Assembly: GCA_049325315.1 (NCBI GenBank)
Contig: JBMONB010000009.1
Coordinates: 1 to 64,000, forward strand
Direction: 5' to 3'
DNA from: JAWLHU01 sp049325315
GTDB taxonomy: Bacteria; Bacillota; Sulfobacillia; Symbiobacteriales; Symbiobacteriaceae
Length of the DNA: 64,000 bases
Shown: one piece after another, positions 58,193-64,000 of the stretch
Position numbering within the stretch: the first letter of the stretch is position 1
How the letters are laid out: each line of letters opens with the position of its first letter
The notes under the pieces: model-generated
What the model saw: only the letters and a program-made list of their open reading frames with translations
Told to the model about the DNA's origin: nothing
Database searches by the model: none
Translations under genes and position numbers: made by a program

Positions 58193-58831
58193 TTAGCAGC
58201 GAGCGGATTCGATTCGCTCCAGGAAGGCCCTGGCTGTCTCCGTTACCCGGGTGTAATCACCGGTCCGGGCGCCGGCAGTCAACTCACCGCCCACCCCTAC
58301 CGCAGTGCAGCCTGCCTTGATCCAGTCGGCCACGTTGTCCAGGTTGACCCCGCCTGTAGGCATGATCGGGGCATGGGGCAGGGCGGCCTTGATCGCTTTG
58401 ACATAATTCACCCCCAGTTCCGCCGCGGGGAAAATCTTGACCAGGTCCGCCCCCTCTTCCATGGCGCGGACAATCTCCGTCGGCGTAAAGGCACCCGGCA
58501 GTACCGGGACCTGATACCGGTGGCAAAGACGGATCACATCGGTGTTCAGGGCGGGGGAGACCACAAACTGCGCCCCAGCCAGAATCGCGAGTCTGGCCGT
58601 CTCGGAGTCCAGCACGGTGCCGGCGCCAAGCACAACGTCAGCCGGCATCGTGGCAGCCAGTTCCCGAATGACGTCCAGGGCACCCGGGACGGTCATGGTC
58701 ACCTCAATCGCCCGGACACCGCCCGCCAGGAGAGCATCAATAATCAGCTTGGCCTGGTCGGCACTCTCTGCACGAACCACCGGGATAAGGGCGCTCTCAT
58801 GAATCCGCTGCAAGATTCTAACTCGCTTCAT
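58193..58831 (-). CDS. KDPG/KHG-type aldolase
   Basis: A 212-residue class I aldolase. The general base Glu lies in GVRAIEVTMTVPGALDVI, GAGTVLDSETARLAILAGAQFVVSP is the pyruvate-binding region, and the Schiff-base Lys is in ADLVKIFPAAELG. It cleaves a 2-keto-3-deoxy-6-phospho sugar acid to pyruvate and an aldehyde phosphate. The presence of kinase and dehydrogenases upstream fits a 2-keto-3-deoxy acid route. Confidence 0.92.
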   Translation of the reverse strand: MKRVRILQRIHESALIPVVRAESADQAKLIIDALLAGGVRAIEVTMTVPGALDVIRELAATMPADVVLGAGTVLDSETARLAILAGAQFVVSPALNTDVIRLCHRYQVPVLPGAFTPTEIVRAMEEGADLVKIFPAAELGVNYVKAIKAALPHAPIMPTGGVNLDNVADWIKAGCTAVGVGGELTAGARTGDYTRVTETARAFLERIESARC

Positions 58832-58881
58832 CGCTTTCTCCTTCTGTTATGGTGGGAGAGCAGAGGCGTCGCCGCGGGAGT

Positions 58882-60426
58882 TTAGCCCCGCGGCGCCTGG
58901 GCAGCTGCCAGGTTCCGCCAGAGCGCACCCTGGCCCTCCAGCAGTTCACGGTAGAATTGAACCGCGTGCCGGTAACGCTCGGTAGCTGCGGGGTTGGGCT
59001 CGTATCGACGAACCTCGTGGACGAACCGCCTGACAGCGGACTTCCAGTCTGTGAACAACCCGACGCCGAACCCAGCCACGACAGCTGCGCTCAGGGCGCC
59101 CGCCTCCGTGAGGTTGAGTTGGACGTACGGAATTCCCAGCACATCGGCCTTGATCTGGTTCCAGACCGGGCTTCGTGCACCCCCGCCAACCACCCTGACC
59201 TCGCTAAAGACCGTGCCCGGAGCTAGTTCCCGTTCAATCGCCAAATAGAGGGCGTACTCGTACGCCACGCTCTCGAGGAGGGCACGGTAGAAGTGCCCCG
59301 TCTGATGAGACCACGAGAAACCCATCCAGGCGCCCCGGATGTCCGGCTGATTCGGGGTGACACGGCCGCCCAGGTGCGGCACAAAGAAAAGCCCGCCGGA
59401 ACCGGGCTCCACGGAGGCGGCCAGCTGGTCGAGCTCCGCATAGTCCAGCGTCGCCACGGCTCCCCGGGCCCTTAGAAACTCATCGCGGAACCATCGCAGG
59501 TTGAGCCCCCCGCCGTTGATGTAGCCAATGGCGTACCGCAGCCCGGCGGGAATGGCCCGGGCCGTAAAGAGAGCCTGGTGACGGGTGTCTGGCTCGTAGT
59601 CGGAGACGCAGGCTGCCAACACCGACGCCGTGCCCGCTGCATCATAGACCATTCCCGCCTCTACGACCCCGGCCCCCAGCATGGCCAAAGCTGTATCCCC
59701 AGCGCCGGCCATGATGGGCGTCCCGGCCAGCAGCCCGGTGTGCTGGGCCATCTCAGCGGTCAGGCGCCCAATGACCTCCCATGGCTCCACGATGCGTGCG
59801 AGTTTGTCGATGGGTACAGCGAAGCGGCTGCATAGCTCCTCGGACCAGGCCGAACGCCGAGAGTCGCATAGGTTTGAAAAGTGGACAAAGGTCGCGTCGA
59901 TGAAGGCCTCGTCGCCGCTCAAGCCAGCCAGACAGCCGGAAACATAGGCAGAGGGCATGATCACCTTGTGAGCCCGGCCAAAGACCTCGGGGTGCTCGTG
60001 CATCCACCAGAGGATCTTCGGGCCGTGCGAATAGCTGGGCGGTCCACCAGAGATCGCCGTGACATCGGCGGAGTGCTCACGCATCTGCTGCACATAGGGG
60101 GAGCAGCGGGTGTCGAGCCAGGAATCATACGGGGTAACGGGGTTCCAGTCCCGATCGATCATCATGATGCCGGCCATCTGACCACCCACGGCGATGCCCG
60201 CCACACGACCGGGGTGTACACCCGACCGCTGCATGCATTCGCGAATCGTGTCGACAGCGCTCTTCAGGATCTCCTGGGGGTCCTGCTCAACATGGCCGGG
60301 TGCCGGGGTGATCAACCGGGACGGCGCGGAGGACTCGGCCAACGTCGCGCCGTCTTCCCGGATCAAGACCGTCTTGGTGCCCGAGGTTCCGATATCGACC
60401 CCCAGCAGGCATTGGGCCTCTCTCAT
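58882..60426 (-). CDS. FGGY-family carbohydrate kinase (xylulokinase/gluconokinase-like)
   Basis: A 514-residue kinase. Phosphate-binding motif LGVDIGTSGTKTVLI, VGGQMAGIMMID, catalytic Asp in GAGDTALAMLG and the adenine-site VVGGGARSPVWNQIKADVLGIP are all in place. It phosphorylates a sugar or sugar acid; FGGY substrates cannot be assigned from motifs alone. It probably feeds the adjacent KDPG-type aldolase. Gap to the cupin gene is 14 bases. Confidence 0.92.
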   Translation of the reverse strand: MREAQCLLGVDIGTSGTKTVLIREDGATLAESSAPSRLITPAPGHVEQDPQEILKSAVDTIRECMQRSGVHPGRVAGIAVGGQMAGIMMIDRDWNPVTPYDSWLDTRCSPYVQQMREHSADVTAISGGPPSYSHGPKILWWMHEHPEVFGRAHKVIMPSAYVSGCLAGLSGDEAFIDATFVHFSNLCDSRRSAWSEELCSRFAVPIDKLARIVEPWEVIGRLTAEMAQHTGLLAGTPIMAGAGDTALAMLGAGVVEAGMVYDAAGTASVLAACVSDYEPDTRHQALFTARAIPAGLRYAIGYINGGGLNLRWFRDEFLRARGAVATLDYAELDQLAASVEPGSGGLFFVPHLGGRVTPNQPDIRGAWMGFSWSHQTGHFYRALLESVAYEYALYLAIERELAPGTVFSEVRVVGGGARSPVWNQIKADVLGIPYVQLNLTEAGALSAAVVAGFGVGLFTDWKSAVRRFVHEVRRYEPNPAATERYRHAVQFYRELLEGQGALWRNLAAAQAPRG

Positions 60427-60440
60427 GGGACAGCCCCCTC

Positions 60441-61010
60441 TCAGCCTCGGCTCGGTGCGGGTACGATCGCTGGTACTCCGTCTTGTTCCACCACGATCTG
60501 TCGGAAGCCGGTCTCCAGAATCGCCTTGTAGTCGTGACCGGCGTCAGCCGGGAAGGCGAAGAGCATGATCAGTGGAACGGCGCCGGTGTTCACACTGCGG
60601 TGGGCCCATCCGGGCGGGACGTACACCACCTCACCCGCCCCGATCGCGACCGCCCGGAACTCGCCCTGCTCATTCTGCATGACCATGTATCCGTTGCCTT
60701 GCAGACCATAGTAGATCTCTGAAGTCTCCCGCTGGACATGGTAGTGACCCTTGGTCAGGGAGTACTCGGCGCCGATCTTTCCCGGGTGCAGCACGGTGAT
60801 GCCGTACGCCAGGTGTCCGGCGGCTTCCGGCACACCAGATTCGTAGGTCTCATACATGATCGGGTTTCCAGCCTCGATCAGCCTCTGTAGAGCGCCCGGA
60901 TCACTGACATACCCAATCAGGTCACTGGCCCGCCTGACATTGTGGTGTGCAGCAGAACCCATCAGCGCATTCGGTGGAGACATCACGATACGGTTGACTA
61001 AAGGTTCCAT
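60441..61010 (-). CDS. Cupin-type glucose-6-phosphate isomerase-family protein
   Basis: A 189-residue cupin. The metal-binding motif is KGHYHVQRETSEIYYGLQGNGYMVMQ (HxH and Glu), and a final His is in PPGWAHRSVN. This matches archaeal/thermophile cupin PGI, which interconverts aldose and ketose phosphates at a metal site. In this operon it may act on a non-glucose sugar or sugar acid. ATG at 61010 has TGGAGG upstream. Confidence 0.85.
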   Translation of the reverse strand: MEPLVNRIVMSPPNALMGSAAHHNVRRASDLIGYVSDPGALQRLIEAGNPIMYETYESGVPEAAGHLAYGITVLHPGKIGAEYSLTKGHYHVQRETSEIYYGLQGNGYMVMQNEQGEFRAVAIGAGEVVYVPPGWAHRSVNTGAVPLIMLFAFPADAGHDYKAILETGFRQIVVEQDGVPAIVPAPSRG

Positions 61011-61049
61011 TCTCTTCGCGCCTCCAGTTGGCCCACGCATAGTGGACGG

Positions 61050-62105
61050 TTACTTGGATCGACCCGGGTGTACAACCACCTTGAGTTGGCTCGGCGAGGG
61101 CGCGGCGCTGAAGGTGCCCGCCACCTGCTCCAGAGTAATCTGCTGGGATACCAGGGGAGCCAGCCCCAGGCGCCGTTGTGCTACCAACTGGGCCGTACGC
61201 CAGTATTGCCTGGCACTGGCGCCGGTGGTACCCGTCACCATGATCTGCCGGTAGTGAATCGCATTGGTGTCGAGGGTCGGGAGTGGAGCGCCCTTCGGAA
61301 GCCCTGCGAACAGATGGATCCGCCCCTGCACAGCGGCCTGGTGAATCGCCTGTTCCTGGGCCTCCCGCACGGGCACCGACACGATCACGACATCGAAACC
61401 ACCGCCACCGGTATACTGCTCAAGGGCCACGGGCGCCTCTTCGGGGGAGACAGCCGCATCGGCCCCCAGTGATCGAGCGATCTGGCGCCGGGCCTCCAGC
61501 GGATCCACCGCTACCACGATACCCGCCCCCGCCATTCGGGCGTATAGGACATTGATCAGCCCCATAGGGCCTGCCCCAACGACCAGCACCCGGTCACCAC
61601 TGCGTGTGCCGACCGCTTCGTGTGCCGCCAGCACGCAGGAAGCTGGCTCAATCAAAGCCACCTCCTCGTCCGACACGTCGCCACCGACAGGGACGACGTT
61701 GCCGCGCTCGACAAAGGCGGCGGGGATTCGCACGTACTCGGCCAGCGCTCCATCCAGGGTGATGCCCAGGGCATCATAGGCGGGGCAGAGATTGTCCAAC
61801 CCCTGCACGCAGGCGCCGCAGCGGCCACAGCCCACGTTGGGGGCCACCCCAACCCGCATCCCCGTGGCCAGGTCTGCGTACGCCTCACTGCCCGCGACAA
61901 TCTCGCCCACCAATTCGTGTCCCAGGACCCGGGTGCTGCCCTGGGGAATCTTGAAGTGGCCGCGGGTCACGATCTTATGGTCTGTCGCACAAATAGACGC
62001 CGCCTTCACCCGAAGCAGCAAGTCGCCAGGACTCAGTTCGGGGACCGGTACCGACTCGACACCGATCTGTCCAACTCCCCGGTAGATGGCTGCCTTCATC
62101 ATCAT
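61050..62105 (-). CDS. Zinc-dependent medium-chain alcohol/sorbitol dehydrogenase
   Basis: A protein of about 351 residues. Catalytic Zn ligands are Cys in SICATDHK and His-Glu in VLGHELVGEI; the structural Zn site is CGRCGACVQGLDNLC; the NAD motif is VVGAGPMGLINVLYA. It oxidises a polyol or sugar hydroxyl. Three ATGs and a GTG cluster at the start; I chose the first ATG at 62105 because AGGGGGG is about 10 bases upstream. It lies 24 bases after the Gfo/Idh gene. Confidence 0.88.
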   Translation of the reverse strand: MMMKAAIYRGVGQIGVESVPVPELSPGDLLLRVKAASICATDHKIVTRGHFKIPQGSTRVLGHELVGEIVAGSEAYADLATGMRVGVAPNVGCGRCGACVQGLDNLCPAYDALGITLDGALAEYVRIPAAFVERGNVVPVGGDVSDEEVALIEPASCVLAAHEAVGTRSGDRVLVVGAGPMGLINVLYARMAGAGIVVAVDPLEARRQIARSLGADAAVSPEEAPVALEQYTGGGGFDVVIVSVPVREAQEQAIHQAAVQGRIHLFAGLPKGAPLPTLDTNAIHYRQIMVTGTTGASARQYWRTAQLVAQRRLGLAPLVSQQITLEQVAGTFSAAPSPSQLKVVVHPGRSK

Positions 62106-62129
62106 GACCACTTGGCCCCCCTAGCCGTA

Positions 62130-63158
62130 CTAGACCTCATGTCGCACGACCGGCTCGGACTTGCCGGAGGAGATGGACTGAATGGCAGCCAGGACTCCCT
62201 CCAGGGCCCGCAGTCCGTCTACGCCCGTGACCTTCGGCGTGCGCCCCGTTCTCACGCACTCAGCGAACTCCTGGTCCTCGCCGACATAGCCCGCTCGGAA
62301 CCGGTTGCGCCAGCTCCGGAAGGAGTTCCGCCTGACCTGTCCATCCTGGGTAACCTGGACCAGGGTGCCCTGGGCCACCTCGCCGGCTGTCAATATGCCG
62401 CGGGTCCCCAGGACTTCCACCCGGGCGTCGTAGCCGTAATCGACGGGGCAGCCGCCTTCGATGCTGCCCAGCGCCCCGTTTTCAAGCTCCGCCGAGACGA
62501 TTGCGACGTCATAGAAGTCCGAGTGGAGCCGCTTGGGCTCCTCCGCCTTGCGTGCCTTTACCCGGGCAAAGACCTGCGCATACTCGCTGCCGGCCAGCCA
62601 ACGGACGCAGTCGAAATCGTGGCTGTTCACCTCGGCCAGCATACCGTTGCTCTTCGCGGTATCCCACGCCCAGGGAGGCGGCAGGCCAGGGCCCCGGGTC
62701 GTGGATCGTATGATGACCGGGTCGCCAATCGCACCCTGTTCGATCAAGTTCCGGACCTCGGCGAACTCCTCATCGAAGCGCCGCATGAAGCCAATCTGGA
62801 GAGCGACCCCGGCCTGCCTTGTCACTCGGATCATGTCCAGGGTCTCCGCCACGGTAATGGCGATGGGCTTTTCGCAAAAGACGTGCTTGCCGGCGCGGGC
62901 CGCCATCGTGGTAAGGCGGTGGTGGGTAAAGGTGGGGGTGGCAATGACTACCGCATCGAAATCAGCACCGTTCAAGGCATCGTCCAGGGTAGCGAAATGA
63001 CCCTGGGCTTTCAGTTCTTCAGCCGCCGCCCTACGGGTGCTCTCCACCTCCTCGACGACCGCCACAACCTTTGTACCCGGTATGACATTGGCGAAGTTCC
63101 GGCCGTGGACCATTCCCGCCCGACCGGAGCCCACCAGGCAGATGCGTACAAGATCCAT
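62130..63158 (-). CDS. Gfo/Idh/MocA-family oxidoreductase
   Basis: A 342-residue dehydrogenase. The NAD(P) loop is ICLVGSGRAGMVHGRNF, the catalytic Lys is in VFCEKPIAIT, and the C-terminal sugar-binding domain has GPGLPPPWAWD and EVNSHDFDCVRWLAG, where the DxxxH-type active-site pair is expected. Family members oxidise inositols, glucose and related sugars. The ATG at 63158 gives the proper Rossmann start; 31 extra in-frame codons upstream are not conserved-looking. The membrane permease gene precedes it. Confidence 0.9.
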   Translation of the reverse strand: MDLVRICLVGSGRAGMVHGRNFANVIPGTKVVAVVEEVESTRRAAAEELKAQGHFATLDDALNGADFDAVVIATPTFTHHRLTTMAARAGKHVFCEKPIAITVAETLDMIRVTRQAGVALQIGFMRRFDEEFAEVRNLIEQGAIGDPVIIRSTTRGPGLPPPWAWDTAKSNGMLAEVNSHDFDCVRWLAGSEYAQVFARVKARKAEEPKRLHSDFYDVAIVSAELENGALGSIEGGCPVDYGYDARVEVLGTRGILTAGEVAQGTLVQVTQDGQVRRNSFRSWRNRFRAGYVGEDQEFAECVRTGRTPKVTGVDGLRALEGVLAAIQSISSGKSEPVVRHEV

Positions 63159-63223
63159 CTGGTTGATCCTACCTTTCACCCGAAGTTCTCCCAGAGGCAG
63201 ACTCTGATCGGCCGTGGTTCTCC

Positions 63224-64000
63224 CTAGGTGGTGAACCGCCGCCTGCGCCACTGATCAAAGAGCACCACCACAATGATGATCGCCCCCATGACCACTCGCT
63301 GCCAGAATGCGGACACGTTCAGGAGATTGAGACCGTTGGAGAGGACACCCATGATCAACGAGCCAATGACCGTGCCGATCACCGTGCCTTCGCCGCCGAA
63401 CAGGTTGGTGCCGCCGATGACGACCGCAGCGATTGCCTGGAGTTCAATTCCCTCCCCCATGAGGGCGTTGGCTGAGTTCAACCGGCCAGTGAGCACCAGA
63501 CCAGCGATGGCCGCGAACAGCCCCATGAGGGCATACTGGTAAACCTTATGCCGCTCCACATTGATGCCGGAGACCCGTGCCGCCTCCCGGTTTCCACCGA
63601 TGGCGTAAGCACTGCGGCCGAGGGTTGTATGTTTGAGGATGACATGGCCGACCACCACGACCAACAGCGCGACCAGGGCCGCCGTTGGAATGCCGCCTAT
63701 ATCACCGCTGCCCAGCCAAATGAGAACTGGGGGCAGGTAGGATGAAAGGGTCGTGGCGCTCAGATGCGACGGAACGGGCAACCCCCCCGTCAGGATCAGT
63801 GCCACACCGCGGGCAACGGAGGTCATACCCAGGGTTGCAATAAAGTCAGGAATACGGCCCTTCGCGATGATCAGGCCGTTGATCGTTCCAGCGAGGGTGC
63901 CGAGGCTAAGCCCGGCCAGAATGCCCAACCAAACGGGCCAGCCCCACGCGGTCATCGACACGGCCGCAAAGGAGGCGGACAGCGCCAGCACCGCGCCCAC
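63224..64000 (-). CDS. Sugar ABC transporter permease, RbsC type (5' truncated by the window)
   Basis: The last 258 residues of a ribose-type permease; the N-terminus and start lie beyond base 64000. Several hydrophobic segments and the signature ILKHTTLGRSAYAIGGNREAARVSGINVERHKVYQYALMGLFAAIAGL are typical, and the permease ends WRRRRFTT. The ATPase and binding protein are presumably upstream, outside the window. It indicates that the sugar catabolised by the following genes is imported by a CUT2-type system. Confidence 0.92.
   Translation of the reverse strand: MGAVLALSASFAAVSMTAWGWPVWLGILAGLSLGTLAGTINGLIIAKGRIPDFIATLGMTSVARGVALILTGGLPVPSHLSATTLSSYLPPVLIWLGSGDIGGIPTAALVALLVVVVGHVILKHTTLGRSAYAIGGNREAARVSGINVERHKVYQYALMGLFAAIAGLVLTGRLNSANALMGEGIELQAIAAVVIGGTNLFGGEGTVIGTVIGSLIMGVLSNGLNLLNVSAFWQRVVMGAIIIVVVLFDQWRRRRFTT

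Overview
The window looks like chromosome from a high-GC, Gram-positive-type bacterium. Shine-Dalgarno sites of the AGGAGG class sit before most starts, and GTG/TTG starts are common. Several arrangements recall Bacilli and Clostridia: trmK next to the Nif3-family gene, a DctB-DctS-DctR-like sensory set, and a NagR operator of the B. subtilis/DasR type. A high-GC Firmicute such as Symbiobacterium or a relative is my best guess. This is inference from gene content; no rRNA or tRNA gene was seen in the window.

Layout. 1-2421 (+): the end of one chemotaxis receptor and a complete PAS-containing receptor. 2486-11788 (-): an eight-gene RiPP (azole-modified peptide) cluster. In transcription order it encodes YcaO, an RRE/ThiF-like partner, a second YcaO, a SagB-type dehydrogenase, a Cys-rich precursor peptide, a B12-binding radical SAM enzyme, an LLM flavin enzyme and a subtilisin-like protease. 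A strong promoter lies upstream, and hairpins flank the precursor gene. 12039-12191: a decayed fragment of a lipase gene whose intact relative lies at 22572-24137. 12260-22442: a C4-dicarboxylate block made of a sensory DctB/DctR/DctS-like set, a two-subunit fumarase, a three-subunit succinate dehydrogenase/fumarate reductase with a CCG-domain subunit, and a divergent DASS transporter.

22572-39000: a mosaic of short units: lipase, MacB-like ABC exporter, several GNAT acetyltransferases, a nagR-nagA-nagB operon with a recognisable operator, a ROK kinase, an orphan ABC ATPase/ferredoxin/GNAT operon, trmK-nif3, a PrcB-like lipoprotein, and a self-regulated TetR/metallo-beta-lactamase-fold pair. 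A cluster of five co-oriented DnaA-box-like motifs lies at 31896-31968. A 209-bp element with perfect 18-bp terminal inverted repeats lies at 39049-39257.

39360-53877 (-): a tightly packed 15-gene operon. It runs from an IclR regulator through a PotABCD-type ABC importer, AroM, DUF1177, HyuA, HyuB, an Asp/Glu/hydantoin racemase-like protein, DUF917, a second DUF1177, two nitroreductases and a small protein. It reads as import and ATP-dependent opening of a cyclic amide or lactam-like compound of unknown identity. 55224-64000 (-): a nine-gene carbohydrate operon with an RbsC-like permease (cut by the window edge), two dehydrogenases, a cupin isomerase-like protein, an FGGY kinase, a KDPG-type aldolase, a 2-hydroxyacid dehydrogenase, a phosphotriesterase-like hydrolase and an AroE-like protein. 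Together they suggest an uncharacterised sugar or sugar-acid pathway.

The most novel system is the RiPP cluster. Its predicted product starts from a core containing CCCCC and SSCC runs, processed by two YcaO proteins plus a B12 radical SAM and an LLM oxidoreductase.
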